The notes beneath the pieces are model-generated. The model had not been told where the DNA came from, made no database searches, and was given only the letters and a program-made list of their open reading frames with translations. This document shows positions 53,801 to 61,737 of a stretch of DNA of 64,000 nucleotides, one piece after another (position 1 is the stretch's first letter; every line of letters starts with the position of its first letter). The stretch covers positions 4,415 to 68,414 of the forward strand of contig CAKPYQ010000006.1 in NCBI GenBank assembly GCA_934203105.1. The letters are read 5' to 3'. The stretch is from an uncultured Alphaproteobacteria bacterium (GTDB lineage Bacteria > Pseudomonadota > Alphaproteobacteria > CAAHEQ01 > UBA3637). A program made the position numbers and the translations under genes.

Positions 53801-54257
53801 GCAAATATCTTTGGGGTTATCGGTTTTGATACCGGAAAAATATGTGCCTGATTTGGGACTGCGTATGGAGCTTTATCACCGTATGGCCAACATTGAAACG
53901 CCGGAAGAAATGCAGGCAATGCGCTTGGAGTTGGAAGATCGATTTGGGGCGTTGCCGCAGGAAGTTGACAACCTGCTTGCGACAGTTTCGTTAAAGACTT
54001 TGTGCCGCCGCGCGCACATCGAAAAAGTCGAAGCCGGATCAAAAGGAATGGCAATTACTTTCCGCAATAACTTATTCCCCAATCCGGCGGGGTTGGTTGG
54101 CTTTGTTAATGGGCAAATGGGTTTGGCAAAGTTAAAGCCCGATAAGTTGACCGTTACGCGCATTTGGAATAATCCGATGGATCGGTTGGTCGGGGTTAAA
54201 AGCTTGCTTGAAACCTTTGCAGAAATGGCCGAGGAAGTTTGCCCGTCAAAGGGTTAG
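50823..54257 (+). CDS. mfd: Transcription-repair coupling factor Mfd
   Basis: An 1144-residue translocase that removes stalled RNA polymerase and recruits UvrA. Domain order is standard: UvrB-like N-terminal region (P-A-W-D-T-I-P-Y-D-R), the RNA-polymerase interaction domain (G-D-L-V-V-H-V-T-H-G-I-G-R-Y), the RecG-like helicase with Walker A C-G-D-V-G-F-G-K-T-E and D-E-E-Q-H-F-G, motif VI Q-L-R-G-R-V-G-R-S, and the C-terminal autoinhibitory TRCF domain. It is divergent from rplU; translation may be leaderless. Confidence 0.97.
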   Translation: MTDKTEQILGGVVGGFDAFVLARAAREKGLILHVADSEAHLNALSCLLAVIAPDVRVLSFPAWDTIPYDRVSPNPLIESERLDTLSDLANNNLSGNTIVLTCVAAAMQKVPPVDFFKGQTLSFKTGDLFDIAAVQAFLNKNGYTRTEQVMQAGQYALRGGIVDVFVSGAQEPYRLDLFGDVLESIRLFSVSTQKTTAVVQKMSIKPMAEYVLNEKSISDFRTRYRALASGQTGGDMLYESVSAGRKLNGLEHWLPLFYDKMSTIFDYVSADRPVYLDEDVKQAVLSRQSQILEYYQARLNALKNKDRLEDVYYPVAPDSFFMNMEAWTERLKEQNRFVLSAFVAPDEMDLGSRVGVSFAADRAAGNVFEKLAGFIQKAKKPVVIAGFSDTSSDHIIKALHQFGISLNHASSWVAALKQAPAIVQMPVEKGFECKEFILLSEEDILGERMVRPTRHRKAKENFIEDISTLNIGDLVVHVTHGIGRYEGLITLQAGGTAHDCLKVVYDGNDKLFVPVENLDMLSRYGSENTAVALDRLGGSGWQARKSRIKKQLLEMAEKLINIAAARYATQMPIINPDIGLYNEFCARFPYVETDDQLHSINDVTSDFASGHPMDRLVCGDVGFGKTEVALRAAFMAAEAGMQVAVVVPTTLLARQHYANFVKRFEGFPLKVARLSRLVGAAEKKKTLTGLADGSIDIVVGTHALLAKSVQFKNLGLLIVDEEQHFGVAHKEQLKSLKAAVHVLTLTATPIPRTLQMSLTGVRDLSIIATPPVDRLAVSTFVLPFDGVILRDAMMREHLRGGQTFYVCPRISDMAPLLDKLKRIVPELKIVAAHGQMRPSELEQIMTDFVDGKFDVLLATSIIESGIDMSTVNTIIIHRADMFGLAALYQLRGRVGRSKIKAYAYLTTSENKVLTPTAQKRLEVMQSLDSLGAGFTLASHDLDIRGAGNLLGQEQSGHIKEVGVELYQKMLEDAVAMLKSGQSVENIAEESYSPQISLGLSVLIPEKYVPDLGLRMELYHRMANIETPEEMQAMRLELEDRFGALPQEVDNLLATVSLKTLCRRAHIEKVEAGSKGMAITFRNNLFPNPAGLVGFVNGQMGLAKLKPDKLTVTRIWNNPMDRLVGVKSLLETFAEMAEEVCPSKG

Positions 54258-54321
54258 AAAAAAAGCTCCTTTTTTTAAGCCAGAGCGCAGATAAGTCAGA
54301 GCGGGCAAAAAGTCGTCGGCA

Positions 54322-55653
54322 TTAAAAAACGAAGTTTTGCATCCATTTGTCCATTGCGGACAAAGCGCGTTCAGTGTACATTTTTTTGCGATCTGCCCCA
54401 TGCGGTTTGCGTCCCGCGGCAAAAGTCAGTTCAGGGAAAATGCCAAAGTTGATGTTCATCGGTTGGAATGTTTCGGCGTTTCCGTCCGTGACGTGACGCA
54501 ACATAGCGCCCAATGCGGTTTGAGCCGGTGGCAAGGGCAATGTCGGATTGGCCAACAGGCGCGCCGCCAAAAATCCCATAGCCGTGCTTTCGACATAGCC
54601 TTCACAGCCGGATACTTGGCCAGCCAAACGAATGGAGGGTTTATTTTTCAATTCCAATCGAGATCCTAAAACTTTTGGGCCGCAAACAAAAGTGTTGCGA
54701 TGAATACCGCCCAAACGCGCAAAAACGGCGTTTTCAAGCCCCGGTATTTTGGAAAAAATTTCCTTTTGCGCACCGTGCTTTAATTTCGTTTGAAAGCCGA
54801 CCAAGTTCATTAAAGAACCTTCTTTATTTTCTTTGCGCAACTGAACAACCGCGAACGGTTTTTCGCTTGGGTTGTGCGGGTTGGTTAATCCGACCGGCTT
54901 CATCGGCCCGAAACGCAAAGTTAAAGGTCCGCGTTCGGCCATCACTTCAATTGGCAGGCAGCCTTCAAAATAGGGCGTTTCTTTTTCCCATTCGTGAAAA
55001 TCAACCTTTTCACCGTTTAATAAATCCGAAATAAACCTTTCGTATTGCTCTTTGTTCATCGGCAAGTTTAAGTAATCGTATTTATCGCCTTTGTCATAGC
55101 GGGATTGATACCACGCTTTGGACATATCAATGCTGTCAGTATAGACAATCGGCGCAATCGCATCAAAAAAATGTAATTGTTCATCGCCGGTGATTTTTTG
55201 CAGGCAGTCTGCCATTTTTTCACTGGTGAGTGGGCCGGTTGCCAAAATCGTCGGTATGTTTTCGTCCAGTTCGGAAAAATCGGTAATTTCTTCGCGATAA
55301 ATGGTGATCAGCGGGTGAAAAAACAGCTTTTGCGTTACCAAGCTTGCAAACGCTCCGCGATCCACGGCCAAAGCACCACCGGCCGGCACGCGCGTTTCAT
55401 CGGCACAGCTCATAATCAAAGAACCGCAGCGACGCAATTCTTCGTGCATCAAGCCGACGGCATTGGTTTGCCAATCATCGCTACGCAACGAATTTGAACA
55501 AACAAGTTCGGCACATTTATCCGTTGTGTGAGCCGGTGTTGTTTTAACCGGTCGCATTTCGTATAAATCAACCTGATAACCGCATTTGGCCAATTGCCAA
55601 GCTGCTTCACTGCCGGCTAAACCCGCGCCGATAACTTGTGCTTTTTTATTCAT
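54322..55653 (-). CDS. trmFO: Methylenetetrahydrofolate-tRNA-(uracil-5-)-methyltransferase TrmFO
   Basis: A 443-residue FAD enzyme making ribothymidine-54 in tRNA with methylene-THF. The N-terminal FAD motif reads [30 protein letters not shown] and the C-terminal N-I-N-F-G-I-F-P segment are typical TrmFO/Gid blocks. The GidA family is longer and lacks this C terminus. It converges with mfd over a 64-bp gap; I see only a weak A/T-rich hairpin there, not a clear terminator. Confidence 0.96.
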   Translation of the reverse strand: MNKKAQVIGAGLAGSEAAWQLAKCGYQVDLYEMRPVKTTPAHTTDKCAELVCSNSLRSDDWQTNAVGLMHEELRRCGSLIMSCADETRVPAGGALAVDRGAFASLVTQKLFFHPLITIYREEITDFSELDENIPTILATGPLTSEKMADCLQKITGDEQLHFFDAIAPIVYTDSIDMSKAWYQSRYDKGDKYDYLNLPMNKEQYERFISDLLNGEKVDFHEWEKETPYFEGCLPIEVMAERGPLTLRFGPMKPVGLTNPHNPSEKPFAVVQLRKENKEGSLMNLVGFQTKLKHGAQKEIFSKIPGLENAVFARLGGIHRNTFVCGPKVLGSRLELKNKPSIRLAGQVSGCEGYVESTAMGFLAARLLANPTLPLPPAQTALGAMLRHVTDGNAETFQPMNINFGIFPELTFAAGRKPHGADRKKMYTERALSAMDKWMQNFVF

Positions 55654-55721
55654 TTTTTTCTTAACCTTTTTATAAAAAGCTGATATAGTGCTTTTAAACT
55701 ATGATGAAAGTATAAAAAAAT

Positions 55722-56648
55722 ATGTGCAAAAGTCAACTGATATTTATCGCTATTGCTTTTTGTTTTTGTTTCGGGGCGTCGGCGTCGGTTTTACAGCCCT
55801 TTAAATTAAACAACGAGCAGCAAACTTTATTAAAGCAAAAAGCAGAAGAGGGAAATCCGCAAGCTCAATATGAGTTGGCTTCTTTTTACGCGACGGAAAA
55901 ACCGGTTGATTATCCGAAAATCGTGTTGTGGCTGCGCCGTGCGGCAGTGCAGGGACATTTGGAATCGCAATTTGCTTTGGGGCATATTTATCAGTTTGGC
56001 AAACCCAAAATCGTGCCGGATTTGTTGGAGGCCGAAAAATGGTATGAAAAAGCCGCAAAACAAGGGGATAAACAAGCTTTGCAAGCGTTGGAAGTTTTGC
56101 GTGACAGACAAGCTTATCGGATTTTGAGTGCGCCGTCGATTGATGATAAGTGGGACGTTCAATGGACAGCCAAAACGGCTTCCTATGGCGACAAGCAAAG
56201 CCAATTTGAATTGGGGCAACTTTACGCCAACGGAACAAAAATACAAATGGATTATGTCAAGGCCGCCGAATGGTATGAAAAAGCCGCTGTTCAAGGACAT
56301 TTGGAAGCAATGTGTGCTTTGGGTGCGTTGTATTTGGAGGGCAAAGGCGTCAGCGCCGATACACAAAAAGCTTTGTTTTGGTATGAACAAGCAGCGTTGC
56401 GTGATTATACACCGGCGCAACACAAGTTATTTGAAATATATTCGGGCGCAACGGATTTAAAGCCGGATTTGGTAAAGGCCGCCGGTTGGCTTTATGTTTC
56501 TTTAAGTTACTTGTTCCCAAATGAACGGGATTTAGTCGCTGTATCACCGGAGCTGAAAAAAATATGGGATACTTTAACGAATAAGCAAAAAGAACAAGTG
56601 CTTTATTTTGCTTATTCGTTTATTGATGAAAAGCGGGTGCGAAAATGA
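55722..56648 (+). CDS. Sel1-repeat secreted protein (308 aa)
   Basis: Signal peptide (residues 1-22, ending A-S-A-S-V) and about four or five Sel1 repeats with A-Q-Y-E-L-A-S, Q-F-A-L-G-H-I-Y and E-A-M-C-A-L-G-A-L-Y-L-E-G-K-G-V. The C-terminal region is helical, non-repeat. The stop overlaps the dusB start as ATGA, so this Sel1 gene heads the dusB-hflX operon, an unusual place for it. No convincing Shine-Dalgarno is seen before its ATG. Confidence 0.87.
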   Translation: MCKSQLIFIAIAFCFCFGASASVLQPFKLNNEQQTLLKQKAEEGNPQAQYELASFYATEKPVDYPKIVLWLRRAAVQGHLESQFALGHIYQFGKPKIVPDLLEAEKWYEKAAKQGDKQALQALEVLRDRQAYRILSAPSIDDKWDVQWTAKTASYGDKQSQFELGQLYANGTKIQMDYVKAAEWYEKAAVQGHLEAMCALGALYLEGKGVSADTQKALFWYEQAALRDYTPAQHKLFEIYSGATDLKPDLVKAAGWLYVSLSYLFPNERDLVAVSPELKKIWDTLTNKQKEQVLYFAYSFIDEKRVRK

Positions 56649-57568
56649 AAAAGTTGTTATCCTCTTTGCCTTCCTTGTTTTTTTGTGCGCCGATGGCCGG
56701 TGTGACGGATAAACCTTTTCGTCAAATGGTGCGCTCTTTTGGCGGGCATTTGATTTATACGGAAATGGTGGCGGCAACGTCATTTGTGTACAATTCTAAA
56801 ACAACTCAACGTATGTTGGATTTATCCGATGAAGTTGCGCCAACTGCTATTCAATTGGTCGGAAATGACCCGCTTGATATGGCAAAAGCCGCGCAAAAAG
56901 CCGAGGCAAACGGCGCTTGTTTAATTGACATCAATATGGGTTGTCCGGTGCGAAAGTTGATATCAAATACGTCGGGGGCTGCGCTTATGTTAGATCCGAT
57001 AAAAGCCGCCGAAATTGTGCAAGCGGTCAAAGCGGCGGTCAGTGTTCCGGTTACTGTTAAGACGCGTTTGGGTTGGGACGATGATCATTTAAATGCGGTT
57101 GAATTTGCCAAATATATGGAGCAAGCCGGCGCTGATGCAATCACGATCCACGGGCGGACAAAAGCAGCCGGATACAGCGGTAAAGCAAATTGGGCGGCAA
57201 TCGGGCAAGTAAAAAAGTCCGTGTCGATTCCCGTCTTTGCAAATGGTGATGTGGTGGATATAAAATCCGCACAGAAGTGCTTAAATGAAACGCTTGCCGA
57301 CGGAATTATGGTCGGGCGCGGAATGTTGGGGCGTCCTTGGGCTTTGGCTGAAATGGACGGTGTGCCGGCTCCCGATGATTTAAAGCCGATTGTGTTGGAA
57401 CACTTTGAACGATTGCTGTCTTATTACGGGCCAAAAGGGTTGTTTATCGCACGCAAACATTTAGCGTGGTATGCGACGGGGCATTCTTTTGTTGCTAATT
57501 TTCGGCAAAAGGTTTATAGTGAAACAGATCCGATGAATGTAAAGGCTTTGATTAAGGAGTATTTTTAA
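56645..57568 (+). CDS. dusB: tRNA-dihydrouridine synthase (DusB/NifR3)
   Basis: A 307-residue FMN enzyme reducing uridine in the tRNA D-loop. P-M-A-G-V-T-D-K-P-F-R, D-I-N-M-G-C-P-V-R-K with the catalytic Cys, T-I-H-G-R-T and F-A-N-G-D-V are all conserved. In alphaproteobacteria this gene was named nifR3 and heads the ntrBC-ntrYX cluster; here it is followed 3 nt later by a small Fis-like gene instead. Confidence 0.95.
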   Translation: MKKLLSSLPSLFFCAPMAGVTDKPFRQMVRSFGGHLIYTEMVAATSFVYNSKTTQRMLDLSDEVAPTAIQLVGNDPLDMAKAAQKAEANGACLIDINMGCPVRKLISNTSGAALMLDPIKAAEIVQAVKAAVSVPVTVKTRLGWDDDHLNAVEFAKYMEQAGADAITIHGRTKAAGYSGKANWAAIGQVKKSVSIPVFANGDVVDIKSAQKCLNETLADGIMVGRGMLGRPWALAEMDGVPAPDDLKPIVLEHFERLLSYYGPKGLFIARKHLAWYATGHSFVANFRQKVYSETDPMNVKALIKEYF

Positions 57569-57571
57569 AAC

Positions 57572-57817
57572 GTGACTGTCAGTATCGAAGACATTTTAGA
57601 ACGTTATGTACGGGCGTATTTGACTTATTTTGAAGGTCGAAAACGTCCGGCAAGGATGTATGGTAAAATTGTTGGATTGGCTGAAAAAGCCGCGGTTAAA
57701 ATCGCGTTGGAAAAAACAAACGGCAATCAGTTGCAAGCGGCGGATTTATTAGGAATCAACCGCAACACGTTGCATTCGAAGATGAAAAAGTTTAAATTAA
57801 ATCAGGGGGAAAAATGA
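57572..57817 (+). CDS. Stand-alone Fis-type HTH protein, likely remnant of NtrC/NtrX
   Basis: An 81-residue protein starting with GTG, preceded by AAGGAG. The C-terminal half is a Fis/NtrC helix-turn-helix: G-N-Q-L-Q-A-A-D-L-L-G-I-N-R-N-T-L. The N-terminal half (I-E-D-I-L-E-R-Y-V-R-A-Y-L, then L-A-E-K-A-A-V-K-I-A-L) fits the linker before the NtrC DNA-binding domain. Receiver and AAA+ domains are absent. Position between dusB and trkA is where ntrB, ntrC, ntrY and ntrX stand in relatives. It should bind DNA as a dimer; whether it acts like enteric Fis is unknown. Confidence 0.85.
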   Translation: MTVSIEDILERYVRAYLTYFEGRKRPARMYGKIVGLAEKAAVKIALEKTNGNQLQAADLLGINRNTLHSKMKKFKLNQGEK

Positions 57818-59181
57818 AAGTCATTATTTGCGGTTGCGGAAATGTCGGTTCAAGCATTGCTTCATATTTGTTCAAAGAAGGGCATCAAGTAACCTTGATT
57901 GACGCCGACGTTGAAAAGTTGAAAAAAATCGAAGATGAAATGGACGTTCAAACGATCACAGGTCAAGCATCGTCTCCGGAAATATTGAAAACGGCCGGCG
58001 CATCGGACGCGGATTTAATTATTGCCGTGACGCACAGCGATGAAGTAAATATGATTATTTGTTTCGAAGCGGCTAAATTATTTAACGTTCCGTTGCGTAT
58101 TGCGCGGGTGCGTTCAGGGTTTTATGCCAATCAAGGCTATGTTCCGCTATTTAATGATTTGCATATTGATGTGGTGATATCGCCGGAAAAAGAAATTGCG
58201 CGAACGATTTTGCGCAACATCAAAACACCCGGCGCTTTGGAGTTTGTTAATATGCAGGGCAATGCAGTTTTTATCGGTACAAAGTGCGTTGCGGGCTGTG
58301 ATTTGGAAAAAAAGAGCGTTGGAAAAATCGAACGCAGTTTTGATGAATATGCGGCTTATGTTGCGGGGATAATTCGTGACGGCGCGCGTTTGGACGTTGA
58401 TCAAAAAACGATTTTAAAGGCCGGCGATGAAATATACTTTGTTTCCGATGTCGGTCATTATGAAAATATTTTGGCTGCATTGGGGCAACAGACGGGAAAA
58501 GCTGATCATATCGTGATTGTAGGCGGCGGACGTGTCGGGTACAGTTTGGCCAAACTGATGGAATTGGAAGATATGGCATCGCATTTGACTTTGATTGAAC
58601 AAGACGATGAAAAATCCGTTGCTCTGGCCGCGGAGTTGTCTAAAACCTTGGTAATCAAAGGCGATGCGATGGACGAAGACATTTTGCACGAAGCCGGTAT
58701 TGACAAAGCAGATGCTTTTGTTTCGCTGACCGGTGAAGATGAGGACAATATTTTGCTGTCTTTACTGACCAAAAGGCACGGGGTTAAACGGACGTTTGCG
58801 CTGATCAATAAGCAAATATACAATAATATGTTATCGCATTTGGGCGTTGATGTGATTGTCAATCCGAACGCTATATCGACATCGACGATTTTGCAACACA
58901 TTCGCAAAGGACAAGTGCAAACAATTTATTCCTTAAAGCCTCAATTGGGCGATTTAATGGCTTTTGAAGTTTTGGAAACATCGAAAATTGCGGGGCAAGC
59001 TTTGTCGAAGTTAAAAAAGAAAAAACAAATGCGCATTTGTGGCGTAGTTCGAGACGGAGCTGTTGTTAAATTAAGTGATGATTTTCAAATCCAAAGCGGG
59101 GACAGTGTGATTATTTTGGCGCCGTGCGGACACTTTAAGGAAGTTGAAAAATTGTTCGCGGCGGGGTTGTTTTTCTTTTAA
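57814..59181 (+). CDS. trkA: Trk system potassium uptake protein TrkA
   Basis: A 455-residue peripheral membrane regulator with two NAD-binding RCK-N domains: the first starts I-I-C-G-C-G-N-V-G-S-S-I-A, the second I-V-G-G-G-R-V-G-Y-S-L-A near residue 235; each is followed by a TrkA-C domain. It gates the TrkH/G potassium channel, which is not in the window. Start overlaps the Fis-like gene as ATGA. Confidence 0.95.
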   Translation: MKVIICGCGNVGSSIASYLFKEGHQVTLIDADVEKLKKIEDEMDVQTITGQASSPEILKTAGASDADLIIAVTHSDEVNMIICFEAAKLFNVPLRIARVRSGFYANQGYVPLFNDLHIDVVISPEKEIARTILRNIKTPGALEFVNMQGNAVFIGTKCVAGCDLEKKSVGKIERSFDEYAAYVAGIIRDGARLDVDQKTILKAGDEIYFVSDVGHYENILAALGQQTGKADHIVIVGGGRVGYSLAKLMELEDMASHLTLIEQDDEKSVALAAELSKTLVIKGDAMDEDILHEAGIDKADAFVSLTGEDEDNILLSLLTKRHGVKRTFALINKQIYNNMLSHLGVDVIVNPNAISTSTILQHIRKGQVQTIYSLKPQLGDLMAFEVLETSKIAGQALSKLKKKKQMRICGVVRDGAVVKLSDDFQIQSGDSVIILAPCGHFKEVEKLFAAGLFFF

Positions 59182-59200
59182 TTAAAAAAAAGGTGAAATT

Positions 59201-59422
59201 ATGGATAATGTAGAGCAAATTTTTTTGGAAAAATTGCAATCAAGTCAATTGCCGGTAACTTTGTTTTTGACGTGCAATGTGAAGTTGCAAGGCGTCATTC
59301 GCGGCATTGATGATAAAAGCATTTTGTTATCGCATGACGGGCGGTTGCAATTGATTTATAAACACGCAATATCGACGTTGTCGGTTGGAAATGCTTTAAA
59401 GGAAGAAGACATTGTCAGATAA
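59201..59422 (+). CDS. hfq: RNA chaperone Hfq
   Basis: A 73-residue Sm-like protein. The Sm1 part has P-V-T-L-F-L and K-L-Q-G-V-I-R-G-I-D; the Sm2 signature Y-K-H-A-I-S-T is intact. The C-terminal tail is very short. The L-S-H-D-G-R-L-Q segment departs from the common L-K-N-T-V-S-Q pattern. It sits between trkA and hflX as in other alphaproteobacteria. Confidence 0.93.
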   Translation: MDNVEQIFLEKLQSSQLPVTLFLTCNVKLQGVIRGIDDKSILLSHDGRLQLIYKHAISTLSVGNALKEEDIVR

Positions 59423-60698
59423 AAAGATTCCGGTTAACGTCTTTGTGATTGAGGCGGATTTAAAGTCGGCGCCGGATAAATCGTCCCGATCAGCCGAGGC
59501 GCGCTTGAACGAAGCCATCAGTTTGACAAAAGCGATCAATTTAAATGTGGTCGGCCGTGAAATCATTGCTTTGCGGGAAGTACGTCCGGCAAGCTATATC
59601 GGGCGCGGCTCTGTCGAGCGGTTGGGCGAAGTTTTAAAACAACTTCAAGCCGAATTGGTTTTAATGGATTGCGCTTTGACGCCGATCCAACAACGGAATT
59701 TGGAAAAGGATTGGCAAGTAAAAGTCATTGACCGAACGGCTTTGATTTTGGAAATATTCGGCGAGCGCGCTCAAACAAAAGAGGGTGTTTTGCAAGTCGA
59801 ATTGGCGCATTTAACGTATCAACGTTCGCGATTGGTTCGTTCTTGGACACACTTGGAACGGCAACGGGGCGGTGCCGGATTTTTGGGCGGACCCGGCGAA
59901 ACGCAAATTGAAATGGACAGGCGAATTATCGATGATAAATTGGTTCGCATTAAAAAAGAGTTGGAACATGTCAAGCAAACGCGCGGTTTGCAACGCAAAA
60001 GCCGTAAAAAAGTGCCGTTTCCGATTGTTTCTTTGGTCGGCTATACGAACGCCGGCAAATCGACTTTGTTTAACCGGCTGACCAGCGCAAACGTTTTTGC
60101 AAAAGATTTATTGTTTGCGACGTTGGATCCGACAATGCGACAAATTGAATTACCCAGCGGCAAGAAAATCATTTTATCCGATACGGTCGGATTTATTTCG
60201 GATTTGCCTACCGAATTGATTGCAGCTTTTCGAGCAACGTTAGAGGAGGTGTTAGAGGCTGATTTAATCTTGCATGTTCGGGATTGTGCCCACCCTGATA
60301 CGTTGGCGCAAAAGCAAGATGTTGAAGGCGTCTTAACGGATTTAGGGCTGTCCGATCAGGTGGCAAAAGGTATTCCGGAAGTATTAAATAAAATCGATTT
60401 ATTAAGCCCTATGGAACGTCAAGCTTTGACGCAAATCAGCAGTTATAAAGAATTAGTATGGCCGGTGTGTGCTAAAACGGGGCAGGGCATAGATGATTTA
60501 TTGCGCTTTATTGATAAGGCGTTGTCGGAAAATCAAAAAACGCATACGGTACATTTGTCTTTTTCCGACGGGCGGACGTTGGCGTGGTTGTATGAAAAAG
60601 GCGCGGTCGTTTCGTGTCATGAAGAAGAAAAAGACATTAAATTGATTGTTTCTTTGTCGGATAAGGATTGGGCGGTTTTTCAAAAAATGATTGAATAA
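59412..60698 (+). CDS. hflX: GTPase HflX
   Basis: A 428-residue ribosome-associated GTPase that splits stalled 70S ribosomes. The N-terminal HflX domain has Y-I-G-R-G-S-V and R-T-A-L-I-L-E-I-F; the glycine motif G-G-A-G-F-L-G-G-P-G-E-T-Q and P-loop G-Y-T-N-A-G-K-S-T follow, then D-T-V-G-F-I and N-K-I-D. Translation appears to start at TTG (59412), overlapping the end of hfq by 11 nt, with GGAAGAAG just upstream. Last gene of the operon. Confidence 0.95.
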   Translation: MSDKKIPVNVFVIEADLKSAPDKSSRSAEARLNEAISLTKAINLNVVGREIIALREVRPASYIGRGSVERLGEVLKQLQAELVLMDCALTPIQQRNLEKDWQVKVIDRTALILEIFGERAQTKEGVLQVELAHLTYQRSRLVRSWTHLERQRGGAGFLGGPGETQIEMDRRIIDDKLVRIKKELEHVKQTRGLQRKSRKKVPFPIVSLVGYTNAGKSTLFNRLTSANVFAKDLLFATLDPTMRQIELPSGKKIILSDTVGFISDLPTELIAAFRATLEEVLEADLILHVRDCAHPDTLAQKQDVEGVLTDLGLSDQVAKGIPEVLNKIDLLSPMERQALTQISSYKELVWPVCAKTGQGIDDLLRFIDKALSENQKTHTVHLSFSDGRTLAWLYEKGAVVSCHEEEKDIKLIVSLSDKDWAVFQKMIE

Positions 60699-60734
60699 AT
60701 AAAATTCATTTATTCTTTCTTAATAATTGCTTTG

Positions 60735-60740
60735 TATAAT
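60735..60740 (+). promoter_or_regulatory. -10 box of the LysM/M23 gene, predicting a leaderless message
   Basis: TATAAT ends 7 nt before the ATG at 60748, so transcription should begin at or next to the start codon. No Shine-Dalgarno is visible in the gap. The -35 region is weak. Confidence 0.45.
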
Positions 60741-60747
60741 CTAATGC

Positions 60748-61668
60748 ATGAAAAGTATTTTGAAAAAAAGCCTTTTAATTTTCGGCGTGCTTGTTTTTTT
60801 GACGGCCTGCGGGATCAGCTCGGCTGATTTTTTGGCGTCGTTGGAGCCGAAATCCCATACGGTACGCAGCAAAGAAACGGTTTATTCTTTATCCCGAAAA
60901 TACGATGTCCCTATTCGCTCGATTATCGAAGCAAACGATTTAAAACCGCCTTATCTGTTGCAAAAGGGGCAGGTTTTGAAAATCCCCCGCTCGCAAGTCC
61001 ATACGGTTAAAAAAGGCGATACACTGTACAGCATTGCTCGTACTTACGGCGTTGATTTTTCGGCTTTGGCACGGCAAAATAAAATCAAAGAACCGTGGAC
61101 ATTATCCGTCGGTCAACATTTGTATTTGCCGGCAACGTTGGCAAAAGGAACATACGCCGCGAGTGCTGATAATATGGCGGAAAAACAACTTGTTATTAAC
61201 GATGTTTCTCCGTCGGGTGCAAAGGAGGCAAAACCCACAAAAACTGTTGCAAAGGCAAAGCCGGTTGCCTTGCCGGCGGTTCCTAAACGTTCCGGCAAAT
61301 TTGCTTGGCCTGTTCAAGGCAGCATAGTTTCGAATTTCGGTGTGTCCGGAAACGGGCGGCGCAACGACGGCATTAACATCGCCGCCAAAAAAGGAACGCC
61401 GATCAAGGCGGCCGAAAATGGCGTTATTGCATATGCGGGCAATGAATTAAAGGGCTTTGGTAATTTGGTGCTGATTAAGCATGACGGCGGTTGGGTGACG
61501 GCGTATGCTCATGCTGACAATGTGTCTGTTAAAAAAGGAATGACCGTTAAAAAAGGTCAATCTATCGGTACAGTCGGATCTACCGGCAATGTGAAAACGC
61601 CTCAGCTTCATTTTGAAGTGCGTAAAGGGACAAAGGCGGCAAATCCGATGAATTATTTAAAAAGTTAA
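60748..61668 (+). CDS. LysM/M23 lipoprotein, NlpD-like, degenerate active site
   Basis: A 306-residue lipoprotein: lipobox L-T-A-C near residue 21, two LysM domains (about 36-80 and 84-128), a Lys/Ala-rich linker and a C-terminal M23 (LytM) domain from about 188. The zinc ligands are altered: the usual H-x-G-x-D reads N-D-G-I-N, and H-x-H reads Q-L-H. This pattern is shared by NlpD/EnvC-type LytM factors, which activate amidases rather than cut peptidoglycan themselves. It probably acts at division. Monocistronic. Confidence 0.9.
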   Translation: MKSILKKSLLIFGVLVFLTACGISSADFLASLEPKSHTVRSKETVYSLSRKYDVPIRSIIEANDLKPPYLLQKGQVLKIPRSQVHTVKKGDTLYSIARTYGVDFSALARQNKIKEPWTLSVGQHLYLPATLAKGTYAASADNMAEKQLVINDVSPSGAKEAKPTKTVAKAKPVALPAVPKRSGKFAWPVQGSIVSNFGVSGNGRRNDGINIAAKKGTPIKAAENGVIAYAGNELKGFGNLVLIKHDGGWVTAYAHADNVSVKKGMTVKKGQSIGTVGSTGNVKTPQLHFEVRKGTKAANPMNYLKS

Positions 61669-61737
61669 AAATATTGTGGACGAAACGAATTTTTGTGATA
61701 GAATAGAAAAAACAACAAAAGAAAGGGTTTTAAAGAG

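Noticed and set aside
54258..54321. A terminator between mfd and trmFO.
   Set aside because: Only an A7G/CT7 hairpin with a 3-nt loop is present, which is too weak in GC pairs to call.
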